From an uncultured Jannaschia sp. (GTDB taxonomy: Bacteria; Pseudomonadota; Alphaproteobacteria; Rhodobacterales; Rhodobacteraceae): a DNA stretch of 64,000 bases. Shown in pieces: positions 1-8,787 of this stretch (position 1 is its first letter; every line of letters starts with the position of its first letter). Location: contig CANLTZ010000007.1 in assembly GCA_947494145.1 (NCBI GenBank), positions 62,001 through 126,000 of the forward strand, written 5' to 3'. Both the position numbers and the translations under genes were made by a program. The notes beneath the pieces are model-generated. The model was not told the DNA's origin, did not search any database, and saw only the letters and a list, made by a program, of their open reading frames with translations.

Positions 1-1152
1 GATTACAGGTTTCGCACCCGGCTGGTGGCAACGGGACCCATTCGGAACGGGCGGCTGGATGGCGATCTGATCCTCGTGGGCGGGGGGGACCCGGCCATGG
101 ATACGGATGGGCTGCACAGCCTGGCAATCCAGGCGAAAGCCGCGGGTCTGCTTGAAGTGGGCGGTCGCCTTCTGGTGGATGGCAGTGCTTTGCCGAATTT
201 TGACCGGATCGACAGAAGCCAACCGGATCATGTCGGATACAATCCGGCCGTGGGCGGGCTGAACCTGAACTTCAACCGGGTCCATTTTTCTTGGAAACGC
301 GGGGGAAATGGGTATTCCACGACCCTCGACGCCCGGACCGGTCGGTTTCGCCCGGATGTGACCACGGCGCGGATGCGCGTCGCGGATCGGTCGCTGCCCG
401 TCTATACCTATGAACGCGATGGCAATGTGGATGCCTGGACCGTGGCGCGCCGCCAGCTTGGCGGGTCAGGTGCGCGGTGGCTGCCGGTGCGCAACCCGGC
501 GCTTTATGCGGGTGATGTGATGCGGACGATGCTGCGCGCAAATGGCATTACGGCGCCCGCAGCGCAGCGCGGCACGGGGCAGGGCACGACAATCGCCGTT
601 GAGGAAAGCGCCACGCTCGACCGGGTGGCCCGGGCAATGCTGCGCTTTTCCAACAACTTGACGGCAGAGGTTCTGGGCCTGTCCGCATCCAAGCGGCGGG
701 TCGGGCTGCCGCGTTCCTTGGATGCATCGGGTGCGGCCATGGCCGCTTGGCTGGCGGAACGGAGCGGCATTCGGCGCCCCGATTTCGACGACCATTCCGG
801 CCTGAACGGCACGACACGCGTTTCGGCCAGCGACATGGTGCAGGCTTTGACGGCACAAGGCGCCATGTCGCGACTGCGCCCGATCTTGAAGGAGCTGACG
901 CTTGAGGGGCCGCCGCGCCAAGCGGTTCAGGCGAAGACCGGAACTCTGAACTTCGTTTCGGGACTGGCGGGCTATTTCGATGCACGCTCAGGCCGACCAT
1001 TGGCCTTTGCCACCTTTTGCGCCGATACCGAGCGCCGCGCCGGCCTGTCGGTGGCCGAGCGCGAGCGTCCACAGGGCGGGCGTGCCTGGTCGCGTCGGGC
1101 ACGGTCACTGCAATTCGACTTGATTGAGCGCTGGGCGGTCGTCCACGCGTGA
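1..1152 (+). CDS. dacB: D-alanyl-D-alanine carboxypeptidase/endopeptidase, PBP4 family (5' end outside window)
   Basis: The frame is open from the first base, so the gene begins upstream of the window. The visible part carries a segment near the left edge (DLILVGGGDP) typical of PBP4/DacB proteins, the second penicillin-binding motif SNN (in RFSNNLTAEV) and the KTG triad motif (AKTGTLNF) near the C-terminus. The catalytic SxxK motif would lie in the missing N-terminal part. Family role: periplasmic removal of the terminal D-Ala and cleavage of peptide cross-links in peptidoglycan. The last 4 bases overlap the GTG start of the next gene, so the two are probably translated together although their functions are unrelated. 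Confidence 0.9.
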   Translation, partial: DYRFRTRLVATGPIRNGRLDGDLILVGGGDPAMDTDGLHSLAIQAKAAGLLEVGGRLLVDGSALPNFDRIDRSQPDHVGYNPAVGGLNLNFNRVHFSWKRGGNGYSTTLDARTGRFRPDVTTARMRVADRSLPVYTYERDGNVDAWTVARRQLGGSGARWLPVRNPALYAGDVMRTMLRANGITAPAAQRGTGQGTTIAVEESATLDRVARAMLRFSNNLTAEVLGLSASKRRVGLPRSLDASGAAMAAWLAERSGIRRPDFDDHSGLNGTTRVSASDMVQALTAQGAMSRLRPILKELTLEGPPRQAVQAKTGTLNFVSGLAGYFDARSGRPLAFATFCADTERRAGLSVAERERPQGGRAWSRRARSLQFDLIERWAVVHA

Positions 1153-1607
1153 GGCCGGCCATCGTTCTGGTCCAGCCTGAAATCGCTGGAAATACCGGAT
1201 CGGTGGGGCGCACCTGTGTCGCGTTGGACCTCGATCTGTGCCTGGTCAAGCCGTATGGGTTCGAGATTACCGACCGTAATGTGCGCCGCGCGGGGCTGGA
1301 TTATTGGAAACATGTCAGCCTGCATGAATTCGACGATTGGGCTGATTTCCTAACGCGGCGGGCGCCGCCCATGGATAGCATTTTTCCATTTGAGGAGTTC
1401 GGGGGGCAGAGCGTCTACGACATAGACTTCCCCAATGATTTTCACCTCGTCTTCGGGCAGGAGACGTCGGGGTTGCCACCCGAGATTGTCGAGCCGCATG
1501 CGCACCGCCTTATTCGTCTGCCCATGCGGTCGCCCCATATTCGGTCGCTCAATCTCGCCAATGCGGCGACGGCGGCTGCATATCAGGCGCTGCGTGGCGT
1601 ACTTTGA
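1149..1607 (+). CDS. trmL: tRNA (cytidine(34)-2'-O)-methyltransferase TrmL
   Basis: A 152-residue SPOUT (SpoU-type) methyltransferase of the minimal TrmL length with no extra RNA-binding domain. The three SPOUT motifs are visible: NTGSVGRTC near residue 15, FGQETSGLP around residue 100, and the C-terminal knot segment RSLNLANAATAAAY. Family role: 2'-O-methylation of the wobble nucleotide (C/U34) of certain leucine tRNAs using SAM. The GTG start overlaps the dacB stop in a GTGA arrangement, suggesting translational coupling. Confidence 0.92.
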   Translation: MRPAIVLVQPEIAGNTGSVGRTCVALDLDLCLVKPYGFEITDRNVRRAGLDYWKHVSLHEFDDWADFLTRRAPPMDSIFPFEEFGGQSVYDIDFPNDFHLVFGQETSGLPPEIVEPHAHRLIRLPMRSPHIRSLNLANAATAAAYQALRGVL

Positions 1608-1642
1608 CTGGACGCGCTTGCACGGGGGGTTAGGGTCGGCGC

Positions 1643-1921
1643 ATGATGCCAAATGAACTTACTGACGAAGTGGCAAGCCTACGGCGCGAAGTGGCGCGGC
1701 TGAATGAGCATCGCTTCATCCAAGTCCATAACTCTATGCCAAGGTTGATCTTTTTTCAACTCGCCCGTGGTTTGGCCTTTGGGCTGGGCACGGTTTTGGG
1801 CGCGACCGTGGTCCTGTCATTGGTGGTATGGTCGCTGAGCCAAATCAACTTCATCCCGGTGATCGGTGATTGGGCAAATCAATTGTTGGAAACCATCGAG
1901 CCCGCGGGCTCGGCGGAGTAG
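1643..1921 (+). CDS. DUF5665-type small membrane protein
   Basis: A 92-residue protein with a short charged N-terminal helix, then HRFIQVHNS and one hydrophobic segment (about residues 40-68) followed by a short tail. The pattern ELxxEVxxLxxHRFI before a single membrane helix matches the DUF5665 family of short membrane proteins common in Rhodobacterales. Two in-frame ATG codons (1643 and 1646) could both serve as start. It lies 35 bases after trmL in the same direction and may share its transcript. No function is known. Confidence 0.75.
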   Translation: MMPNELTDEVASLRREVARLNEHRFIQVHNSMPRLIFFQLARGLAFGLGTVLGATVVLSLVVWSLSQINFIPVIGDWANQLLETIEPAGSAE

Positions 1922-1964
1922 GCAACACATCTCGGTCTAAGCCTCTTTGCTGTGGTTGACGGCA

Positions 1965-2657
1965 CTAGAACGTTCGCGCCAGGCCAAGGAAGACCCGTGT
2001 CTCACCCGTTGATTTGAAGCGAACACCGACTTGCGCTTCGCCCAGAATGGGAATTTCGATGGAAATTGCGGGACTGATAGCGGCAGTGATCTCGTCTTCT
2101 GCTTCTCCCGCGACGGCGAATGAGAATGTCACCCTGTCCCACGGGCGAAAGCCGACGACGGACGCAATGCTGTAGCGTGTCTCACCCGCACCGGGTTCGA
2201 CGCGCGCATCTAAGTTGAGCCATCCGTTCCCGAAGGGTGTTTCTAATCCTCGGCCGACCGACAGGCCAACGCGCAGGCGGTGCCCGGTCTCGGAGGCGTC
2301 GTCCAAATCGAAATCGAGGCCTGCGCCAAGCTCAAGCGCCGCTTCCCACCGCGGGTAGCGCACACGGCCATCTTCTGGGCGCAGCGGGATGCGGACGAAG
2401 GCGATGGCGCGTCCTTGCATGCGGGGGGTGTCTGCCTGCCCGCGCGCGAGACCGGCGGCTGTTCCCGCGACCCGGCCCCCCGCATCGATCCCGAAGGTCA
2501 GGCGTCGCGGCCCGCCATGTTCCAGATAGAAACCCGTCCAGCCATCTTCGTCGCCTTCGTGGGAAACGGCGATGAATGTTTGCCCCTGCTGGCGTGGCCA
2601 AGCGCCGCCCAAGGCGACAGAAGGGATAAGCAGGAAGAGAATCACCGCAAGCCGCAT
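1965..2657 (-). CDS. Exported protein of unknown function, possibly a small beta-barrel
   Basis: A 230-residue protein with a clear signal peptide (MRLAVILFLLIPSVALGGA). The rest alternates polar and hydrophobic residues with many glycines (for example WEAALELGAGLDFDL and EAQVGVRFKSTGETRVFLG) and ends in an aromatic residue (LARTF). This pattern is compatible with a small outer-membrane beta-barrel, but that is inference from composition only. It stands alone on the minus strand between two plus-strand genes. Not recognised as a named family. Confidence 0.6.
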   Translation of the reverse strand: MRLAVILFLLIPSVALGGAWPRQQGQTFIAVSHEGDEDGWTGFYLEHGGPRRLTFGIDAGGRVAGTAAGLARGQADTPRMQGRAIAFVRIPLRPEDGRVRYPRWEAALELGAGLDFDLDDASETGHRLRVGLSVGRGLETPFGNGWLNLDARVEPGAGETRYSIASVVGFRPWDRVTFSFAVAGEAEDEITAAISPAISIEIPILGEAQVGVRFKSTGETRVFLGLARTF

Positions 2658-2716
2658 GCCTAAAGCTGCCTCGGCCTTGGTTAATGTCAGCTTAACCTTG
2701 GTTTACAGGAGGAAAG

Positions 2717-3190
2717 ATGCCCGATCTCCCAATTGAAAACGTTCAAGATTATCCCCGCCCACCCGCGTTGGAGCGCGTGGGAGCGCGCGTACAGGTCTGG
2801 CTTGGCGGTAAGGAAATCGTATCGACGACAGATGCGCTGCGTGTGCTGGAGACGCATCACGCGCCGACCTACTACATCCCGCGAGACGCCGTGACGGCGG
2901 ACATGGTGCCTGCCAGGGGGACGTCTTTTTGCGAATGGAAGGGGCGCGCGCGCTATTGGACCTTGCATGCTGGGGATGCCGTCGCGCCAAGGTGCGCCTG
3001 GGATTATCCATCCCCGACACCGTCCTTTGCTGCCCTACGAAACCATATCGCGATCTATGCCCATTCGATGGACGAATGCCGAGTTGGTGGCGTTGAGGTG
3101 GAGCCACAGCCAGGTAATTTCTATGGTGGCTGGGTCACGCCGAACCTGCGTGGCAGGGTGAAAGGTGCCGCTGGGACGGAAGGTTGGTAA
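2717..3190 (+). CDS. DUF427 domain protein
   Basis: A 157-residue protein matching the DUF427 family: an N-terminal part with VxVxLGGxxIVSTTDALRVLET, then PTYYIPRDAV, a CEWKGRARYW segment, and a C-terminal GGWVTPNLRG segment. The family has a small beta-rich fold and no established function. A strong ribosome binding site (AGGAGGAAAG) sits a few bases before the ATG. The 5' region is shared with the divergent exported-protein gene at 1965-2657. Confidence 0.85.
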   Translation: MPDLPIENVQDYPRPPALERVGARVQVWLGGKEIVSTTDALRVLETHHAPTYYIPRDAVTADMVPARGTSFCEWKGRARYWTLHAGDAVAPRCAWDYPSPTPSFAALRNHIAIYAHSMDECRVGGVEVEPQPGNFYGGWVTPNLRGRVKGAAGTEGW

Positions 3191-3363
3191 CGCGCAACCG
3201 GTTCCCAAAACGCCGCGACACCGGTGCGATCGCGAAACAATGTACCGCGACAGACAGGATAATATGACTGTCCGGTACCTGATGGTCAGCCTGTCTTTTA
3301 GGTCATGTTGACAAGATTTTTCTTCAAAATAATTTGGCGCAGTTATTTCATAGGGGGAACGTT
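3191..3363 (+). promoter_or_regulatory. Intergenic region with a sigma70-like promoter for the RTX gene
   Basis: A consensus -35 box TTGACA at 3308-3313 is followed after 16 bases by TAATTT at 3330-3335. Transcription would begin near 3342, downstream of the possible TTG start at 3334, which supports translation from the ATG at 3364 (preceded by TAGGGGGAA). Boxes were read by eye; activity is inferred. Confidence 0.55.
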
Positions 3364-4401
3364 ATGTTCTTTTTGCGGTTTATGAACATGAGCAATTCCA
3401 GCTACGGAGATGGTGGGGGCCATTCTTCGAATCTGAATTGGTTGTACGATGCGATTTGGAAGTGGTTGGACCACGTCCGGCATCAGAACAAGGAAAATGA
3501 CGGACCGACCGGGTCTGGTGGTGATGATTGCGGGTGCGACGGGACCCATGTCGAGAAACTGATTTATGGTCGTCGGTCCGATGATCATATTCAGGGCGAT
3601 CATCGCAATGAAAAGATCTTTGGCCGAAATGGTGATGATACCATTGATGGCGGTGGAGGCGCTGACCGTATCTACGGTGGTCGCGGCGATGACAGCCTAG
3701 ACGGCGGTGCTGGCAACGACACGATCGATGGTGGCAGCGGCAACGACTATGTTGGCGGGGGCGATTGTAACGATCTGCTCACCGGTGGGCGCGGGCACGA
3801 CAGCCTCCATGGGGGCGAAGGTCACGACCGCGTCTTTGGTCAGTACGGCAACGATTTCGTCGTCGGCGGCGGGGGCAATGATCTCGTCCGCGGCGGCTCT
3901 GGCCACGACGACGTGAATGGCGGTGTCGGCAGCGACACGGTTTATGGTGACAGCGGCAACGACACTGTGCGTGGCGGCGGCGGCGAAGGCGACGACCTGA
4001 TGTTCGGCGGTACCGGCGACGATTACATGCTGGGTGGCGTCGGGGATGACACCATATTTGGCGGGTCTGGTGATGACTTGATCAACGGCGCAGCCGGCAA
4101 CGACGAGATCTACGGCGGCACCGGCGATGACACGATCATCGCGGCTCCGGGCGAAGCGACGATCACCGGCGGCGACGGCGCCGATGTGTTCCGTTTCACT
4201 GGGATGACGGGTGTCGACCAGAATGTCGTGACGGACTTCGATGTGGTCGAAGATTCCATCGATTTCGACGGAATTCGGGCAAGCAGTGTTGTGGCTTCTG
4301 ATGCGGCCGACGGACTGCTGCTGACAATCGGCGCGACTGGTGAGACGATCTTGCTGCAGGGTCTCAGCCTTGACGATTTTGGCGATGTGAATTTCGTCTG
4401 A
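3364..4401 (+). CDS. Short RTX (hemolysin-type calcium-binding repeat) protein
   Basis: The 345-residue product has about 60 non-repeat residues followed by consecutive RTX nonapeptides (GGxGxDxUx type, such as GGRGDDSLD and GGTGDDTII) that form a calcium-bound beta-roll, then a non-repeat C-terminal tail of about 70 residues where type I secretion signals usually lie. There is no N-terminal signal peptide and no recognisable enzymatic domain. ATG 3364 was chosen over TTG 3334 because of the ribosome binding site and the promoter position. Family knowledge suggests export by a type I ABC system, but none is encoded here. A terminator hairpin follows. Confidence 0.88.
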   Translation: MFFLRFMNMSNSSYGDGGGHSSNLNWLYDAIWKWLDHVRHQNKENDGPTGSGGDDCGCDGTHVEKLIYGRRSDDHIQGDHRNEKIFGRNGDDTIDGGGGADRIYGGRGDDSLDGGAGNDTIDGGSGNDYVGGGDCNDLLTGGRGHDSLHGGEGHDRVFGQYGNDFVVGGGGNDLVRGGSGHDDVNGGVGSDTVYGDSGNDTVRGGGGEGDDLMFGGTGDDYMLGGVGDDTIFGGSGDDLINGAAGNDEIYGGTGDDTIIAAPGEATITGGDGADVFRFTGMTGVDQNVVTDFDVVEDSIDFDGIRASSVVASDAADGLLLTIGATGETILLQGLSLDDFGDVNFV

Positions 4402-4414
4402 ATAGGAGTGTCAG

Positions 4415-4450
4415 AAATTCGGTCCCATCCAGGTGGGGCCGAATTTTATT
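4415..4450 (+). terminator. Rho-independent terminator of the RTX gene
   Basis: A 14-bp stem (4415-4428 with 4433-4446, allowing G-U pairs) closes a CCAG loop and is followed by a short T-rich run (TATT). It begins 14 bases after the RTX stop codon. Confidence 0.85.
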
Positions 4451-4787
4451 CCGATGTTTGATTTCGGTAGTTTTCCGTAGCATTCGGTCGATACTTGAAG
4501 TCGTCACCTCGGAGTATTCGACCTTACCTAGTCGGATATTTTGCCAACAACCCTTGCCCTCGACATGATTAAAACCGCCGATTGCGAATCGTCATCCAGT
4601 GCCAGTAGGGCGATTTTCCGAAAGCAGTGTTTCCATTTCTGTAACACTGTCTTGAATTCTTGGGTAATTTGCGCTCTCTCCCGTTTCCAGCCCGAAGAAA
4701 CACTGTTCACCGGTGCGTCTAGGGGTATCTTTAAGACGGAGACAGAAGTTGGGCTGCCAGCGCTTTCGATCCGGTCTATGCTAGGCC
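4451..4787. other. Intergenic stretch with CAGTGTT/AACACTG half-sites
   Basis: No convincing gene was found. An inverted pair CAGTGTT (4625-4631) and AACACTG (4643-4649) is followed by a third half-site within GAAACACTGTT (4697-4707). Either a regulator site for the downstream hemerythrin gene or chance; no clear promoter boxes were recognised. Confidence 0.3.
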
Positions 4788-5336
4788 ATGCATCAAGCGG
4801 ACCTTGACCTAACCACCCGCACCGGTCTGCCGGATACCTTACGGACGCTTTTCGCGACCCACCCTCGGGAGGGCTGGGCCCAGCACCCGGAATTTGGCCC
4901 GCTGACGCAATTCTGGTTGGAGCGGCATCTCGGCTTTCGCCAGATTCTGGGCACTCTGACCGCCGATTTGGCCGAGTTTCAGGCTGGCCGTTTGGATCCC
5001 GAAGCCTATGCCCCACGTCTGTCGCGGCTGGGCGGGATCTTCATGCAAGAGCTACACATGCACCACAGCATCGAAGATGACGTCTACTTCCCCAAGCTCG
5101 CTGTCCTGGCGCCAAAGCTGGAACGAGGTTTCGCGCTGCTAGACGCGGACCACCACCGCTTGCACGACGCCCTCGACGGCTTTGCCGCTGCGGCCAATGC
5201 CGCGCTGTGCGATGAGGGCGTCGGTTCGCTTGGAGAGAGCTTAGAGCAGATGACCGCCTTCCTGGATCGGCATCTAACCGATGAGGAAGAGTTGGTGGTG
5301 CCTGTGATCCTGAGCGTGGGAGAGGGACGGTTGTAG
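4788..5336 (+). CDS. Hemerythrin-like (HHE) domain protein
   Basis: A 182-residue all-helical protein with the four-helix HHE cation-binding pattern: a His in the LERHLGF helix, the HMHHSIEDDVYFP segment, DADHHRLHDAL, and FLDRHLTDEEE in the last helix. These His, Glu and Asp residues would bind a di-iron centre. Proteins of this type bind oxygen or act in iron or NO/oxidative stress responses; the role here cannot be told from sequence. The gene is alone between two gene-poor stretches, so context gives no help. Confidence 0.85.
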   Translation: MHQADLDLTTRTGLPDTLRTLFATHPREGWAQHPEFGPLTQFWLERHLGFRQILGTLTADLAEFQAGRLDPEAYAPRLSRLGGIFMQELHMHHSIEDDVYFPKLAVLAPKLERGFALLDADHHRLHDALDGFAAAANAALCDEGVGSLGESLEQMTAFLDRHLTDEEELVVPVILSVGEGRL

Positions 5337-5949
5337 GAGCAGGTGGTAATTTTCTTAGGTAATACGTCCGCTGCTGCTTTGTTAGTTCATGTTGGGCAGA
5401 TCGTCAGAGCAATTTTCGACTATTCACCAAGATAGCAGTGCCGTCTGGCACGTCTTGGTGCCAATTTGTGGTGTTTGTGCTTGTCTTTAAATAGATCTTT
5501 GGGGTTCCCGGGTTATGAGAATATGACGTCGCCGATCTCGTGATAAATGCCAAGACGGCTCAGCCCATCCACCAGCGCAATCAAGACAACTGCTGACGTG
5601 CCGGGGAAGATAGATACTGGGATGCTCGTCCAGGCCCACTAAAGCGGTTTTCGGAAAACCTGAATCAGCATTTCCGAAAAACGTCCCGCCATCGCACTGA
5701 TGTTGCACCGTTTCTCGAAAAGCTGATGCTTCAGGTTTTTCGAGAACCGCTATAGGCAAGAATGCCGATAAAGGTGGCAGCCATGACCGATGAGACGATC
5801 AGATCTCGTCTGACCGCCGGTTGCCGTTCATAGTGATCGCGAGACGGTCGATTGCTGTCTCATATTCTGTCTTGAAGTCTCTGCTCGACATCGGACTTCC
5901 TGAGTAAATCAAAGACCTTCAATCTGCCGAATATGCAGTGCTGCCTTGT
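5337..5949. other. Gene-poor region around a palindromic repeat
   Basis: About 600 bases without a supportable gene. Apart from the palindromic repeat at 5641-5753 the region is noticeably poorer in GC than its neighbours and has stop codons in all frames over most of its length. The short minus-strand open frame at 5487-5759 runs through the repeat and lacks a ribosome binding site. Confidence 0.6.
5641..5753. repeat. Long imperfect palindrome, intergenic repeat (MITE/REP-like)
   Basis: The left arm begins AGCGGTT at 5643 and the right arm ends AACCGCT at 5751. Between them the arms pair over about 45 bases each with a few mismatches (AAAACCTGAA on the left against TTCAGGTTTTT on the right; TTCCGAAAAACG against CGTTTCTCGAAA), leaving an apical region of about 20 bases. 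Transcribed, it would form one long hairpin. It contains no gene. Such palindromes recur in many Rhodobacteraceae genomes, but only this copy is visible here. Confidence 0.65.
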
Positions 5950-8175
5950 TTAGCGCTTCTTCCGCCGTTTCACATTCCCCCCACGTTGCCCAGGCCGCCC
6001 GGCCGTCGAGCGCCCCTCGGCCTTGCGCGCATCCTCCACCGCTTGGGCGACCGCTGACTGACGCGCCAGGGGGTCGTCGGACACCACCAAGTCCACCTGT
6101 TCCAGCCGTTTGACCTCGTCGCGCAACCGCGCGGCTTCCTCGAATTCCAGGTTCTCGGCGGCCTTGCGCATCTGTTCGCGCAGGGCATCCAGATGGGCCA
6201 TGAGGTTTGCGCCCGCCATGGGCTTGTCGACCTTGGCGGTCACGCGGTTCATATCCACGTCGCCTTGGTAGAGCCCGGCCAGCACGTCCTCGACGTTCTT
6301 CTTCACTGTCTCAGGCGTTATCCCGTGTTCCTCATTATAGGCGATCTGCTTGGCGCGGCGTCGGTTGGTCTCGCCCAGGGCGCGTTCCATGGAGCCGGTC
6401 ATGCGGTCGGCATACATGATGACGCGGCCGTCGGCGTTGCGGGCGGCGCGGCCGATGGTTTGGACAAGGGAGGTTTCTGAGCGCAGGAAGCCTTCCTTGT
6501 CGGCATCCAGAATGGCCACCAGCCCGCATTCGGGGATGTCGAGGCCTTCGCGCAGCAGGTTGATGCCCACCAAAACGTCGAACGCGCCAAGGCGCAGGTC
6601 GCGGAGGATCTCGATCCGCTCGATCGTATCGATGTCGGAATGCATGTAGCGGACCTTGATGCCCTGTTCGTGCAGGTATTCGGTCAGGTCCTCGGCCATG
6701 CGCTTGGTCAGTGTGGTGACCAGGGTGCGGTAGCCATCGGCGGAGACGCGGCGGATTTCGTCCAGCAAGTCGTCCACCTGCATGTCCACGGGGCGGATTT
6801 CGACCTCTGGGTCCAGAAGGCCAGTGGGGCGGATGACCTGTTCGGTGAAGACGCCGCCGGTTTGTTCCAACTCCCAGGCGGCGGGGGTGGCGGAGACGAA
6901 GACGGATTGGGGGCGCATGGCGTCCCATTCCTCGAATTTCAGGGGGCGGTTGTCCATGCAGGAGGGCAAGCGGAAGCCATGTTCGGCCAGCGTAAATTTG
7001 CGCCGGTAGTCGCCGCGATACATGCCACCGATCTGCGGCACAGAGACGTGGGATTCGTCGGCGAAGACGATGGCGTTGTCGGGGATGTATTCGAACAGGG
7101 TGGGGGGTGGCTCACCCGGGGCGCGACCCGTGAGGTAGCGGGAATAGTTCTCGATGCCGTTGCAGACGCCCGTGGCCTCCAACATCTCCAGGTCGAAATT
7201 GGTGCGCTGTTCCAGGCGTTGGGCTTCCAGCAGCTTGCCTTCCCCGACCAGTTGATCGAGGCGGACCTGCAATTCGGCGCGAATGTTCTTCATCGCTTGC
7301 TGCATAGTGGGCCGCGGCGTGACGTAGTGGCTGTTGGCGTAGACGCGGATCTTGTCCATGTCCGCAGTCTTGGAGCCAGTGAGCGGGTCAAATTCGGTGA
7401 TGCTTTCGAGTTCCTCTCCGAAAAAGCTGAGCTTCCAGGCACGGTCCTCCAAGTGGGCGGGCCAGATCTCCACGCTGTCGCCGCGCACCCGAAACGAGCC
7501 GCGGGCGAAGGCGGCGTCGTTGCGGCGGTATTGCTGCGCCACCAAATCGGCCATGACCTTGCGTTGGTCGTATTCATGCCCGGTGATGAGGTCTTGTGTC
7601 ATGGCGCCGTAGGTCTCGACCGAACCGATGCCGTAGATACACGACACCGAGGCGACGATGATCACATCGTCGCGTTCCAGAAGCGCCCGCGTGGCGGAAT
7701 GGCGCATCCGGTCGATCTGCTCGTTGATCTGGGATTCCTTCTCGATGAAGGTGTCCGACCGGGGCACATAGGCCTCGGGCTGGTAGTAGTCGTAGTAGCT
7801 GACGAAGTATTCGACAGCATTGTCGGGGAAGAAGCCCTTGAATTCGCCGTAAAGTTGAGCGGCGAGCGTCTTGTTGGGCGCTAGGATGATGGCGGGGCGC
7901 TGGGTTTCCTCGATCACCTTGGCCATGGTGAAGGTCTTGCCGGTGCCAGTGGCGCCTAGCAGGACTTGATCCTGCTCGCCATCCAGCACGCCTTGGGTCA
8001 ATTCCCGAATGGCGGTTGGCTGGTCGCCTGCGGGGGAAAACGTCGTCTCCATCCGCAGTCGCTTGCCACCCTCCAGCTTGGGGCGCGCCGCTGGTGCGCG
8101 GGAGGTCATGGGCACATCGTCCAACGTCGCGATATCGGCGCCCTTGGGCGGCTGATTTGTGTTGTTGTGGGCCAT
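5950..8175 (-). CDS. uvrB: Excinuclease ABC subunit UvrB
   Basis: A 741-residue UvrB, longer than the roughly 670 residues usual for the family because of an N-terminal extension of about 35 residues and a basic C-terminal tail (NVKRRKKR). The Walker A motif GATGTGKT, the damage-probing beta-hairpin segment [10 protein letters not shown], the helicase motif FADESH and the C-terminal UVR helix pair that contacts UvrA/UvrC ([18 protein letters not shown]) are all present. It is the DNA-binding helicase-like core of nucleotide excision repair. The gene is monocistronic. No GTTC-N7-GTTC LexA box of the alphaproteobacterial type was found upstream, so SOS control is not evident. Confidence 0.97.
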   Translation of the reverse strand: MAHNNTNQPPKGADIATLDDVPMTSRAPAARPKLEGGKRLRMETTFSPAGDQPTAIRELTQGVLDGEQDQVLLGATGTGKTFTMAKVIEETQRPAIILAPNKTLAAQLYGEFKGFFPDNAVEYFVSYYDYYQPEAYVPRSDTFIEKESQINEQIDRMRHSATRALLERDDVIIVASVSCIYGIGSVETYGAMTQDLITGHEYDQRKVMADLVAQQYRRNDAAFARGSFRVRGDSVEIWPAHLEDRAWKLSFFGEELESITEFDPLTGSKTADMDKIRVYANSHYVTPRPTMQQAMKNIRAELQVRLDQLVGEGKLLEAQRLEQRTNFDLEMLEATGVCNGIENYSRYLTGRAPGEPPPTLFEYIPDNAIVFADESHVSVPQIGGMYRGDYRRKFTLAEHGFRLPSCMDNRPLKFEEWDAMRPQSVFVSATPAAWELEQTGGVFTEQVIRPTGLLDPEVEIRPVDMQVDDLLDEIRRVSADGYRTLVTTLTKRMAEDLTEYLHEQGIKVRYMHSDIDTIERIEILRDLRLGAFDVLVGINLLREGLDIPECGLVAILDADKEGFLRSETSLVQTIGRAARNADGRVIMYADRMTGSMERALGETNRRRAKQIAYNEEHGITPETVKKNVEDVLAGLYQGDVDMNRVTAKVDKPMAGANLMAHLDALREQMRKAAENLEFEEAARLRDEVKRLEQVDLVVSDDPLARQSAVAQAVEDARKAEGRSTAGRPGQRGGNVKRRKKR

Positions 8176-8475
8176 GGTCCCTCGCGCAATGTGAGCTCAG
8201 GACAGTATCTATATTGGAGACAGGAGGCCACAAGCCTGCTGTTGTCAGCGTCCTGACAGTCCAAGTGTTTCAACTTACGTGATAACTTCGCTTGTTATAT
8301 CGCTTCTGCGGCGATACGCTCAAACTCCATGCAGCGGCGTGGCTGCTGACTTGTGCCGGGTATCCACCCCACCCCTCTTTATCCGGGGCTTGCCAGCAGC
8401 CACATCTGAGACCCTTGTCAGGCCGTGCCGAGAACGGATATCCCCTGCTAAGTGAACGATCCGGCGGAGTTTTCC
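8176..8475. other. Structured intergenic region between uvrB and the NDUFS4-like gene
   Basis: Three small inverted repeats are seen: TGTCAG-CGTC-CTGACA at 8243-8258 in the uvrB leader, a pair of neighbouring hairpins ATAAC/GTTAT and ATCGC/GCGAT at about 8282-8315, and a perfect 10-base pair GTGGCTGCTG (8339-8348) with CAGCAGCCAC (8394-8403). The last encloses a GC-rich loop of 45 bases and could be part of a small RNA or a long leader. No tRNA or known RNA family was recognised. Confidence 0.35.
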
Positions 8476-8787
8476 ATGCGCGCACGAATCTACAAGCCCT
8501 CGAAGACTGCGATGTCGTCGGGTACGGCCAAGACCCGCGATTGGGTGCTAGAATTCGTGCCTGAAACCCCGCGAGAGCTTGACCCTCTGACAGGATGGAC
8601 GGGTTCGCGCGATACGCAGGCCCAAGTCCAAATTCGCTTTGACAGTCAGGCCGAAGCGGAAGACTACGCGCAAGATCACGCGATCGAATACGTGGTGCTG
8701 CGGCCACAGGGGCGGAAGCCTAACCTCCGGGCGGGTGGCTATGGCGAGAACTTTGCCACCAACCGGCGCGGGGCTTGGACGCACTAA
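8476..8787 (+). CDS. NDUFS4-like accessory subunit of respiratory complex I
   Basis: A 103-residue protein with the ETC complex I subunit pattern: it opens with MRARIYKPSKTAMSSG and continues with WVLEF, DPLTGWTGSRDTQAQVQIRF and the conserved C-terminal GYGENFATNR. This is the alphaproteobacterial homologue of mitochondrial NDUFS4, a peripheral subunit of NADH:ubiquinone oxidoreductase on the cytoplasmic side. ATG 8476 is preferred over GTG 8452 because GGAG lies just before it and because homologues begin with this motif. The gene is solitary, away from the nuo operon. Confidence 0.9.
   Translation: MRARIYKPSKTAMSSGTAKTRDWVLEFVPETPRELDPLTGWTGSRDTQAQVQIRFDSQAEAEDYAQDHAIEYVVLRPQGRKPNLRAGGYGENFATNRRGAWTH

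Noticed and set aside
3594-4140. Regularly spaced short DNA repeats that could suggest a CRISPR-like array
   Set aside because: The periodicity of about 27 bases is that of RTX nonapeptide codons in an intact reading frame; there are no unique spacers.
4528-5016. 162-codon minus-strand frame overlapping the hemerythrin gene
   Set aside because: The overlapping plus-strand gene has clear family motifs; this frame has none.
5487-5759. 90-codon minus-strand frame in the gap before uvrB
   Set aside because: Nearly half of it is the palindromic repeat, there is no ribosome binding site, and the product matches nothing recognised.
6640-7884. Long open frame (414 codons) on the plus strand opposite uvrB
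   Set aside because: It mirrors the strongly biased codons of uvrB, has a His/Gly/Val-rich composition without family features, and lacks a promoter or ribosome binding site.
8176-8290. Possible SOS (LexA) box upstream of uvrB
   Set aside because: No GTTC-N7-GTTC pattern or its complement could be found; the only dyad is TGTCAG-CGTC-CTGACA, which does not match.
8270-8707. 145-codon minus-strand frame between uvrB and the complex I accessory gene
   Set aside because: Most of it is antisense to the NDUFS4-like gene and it shows no family features.
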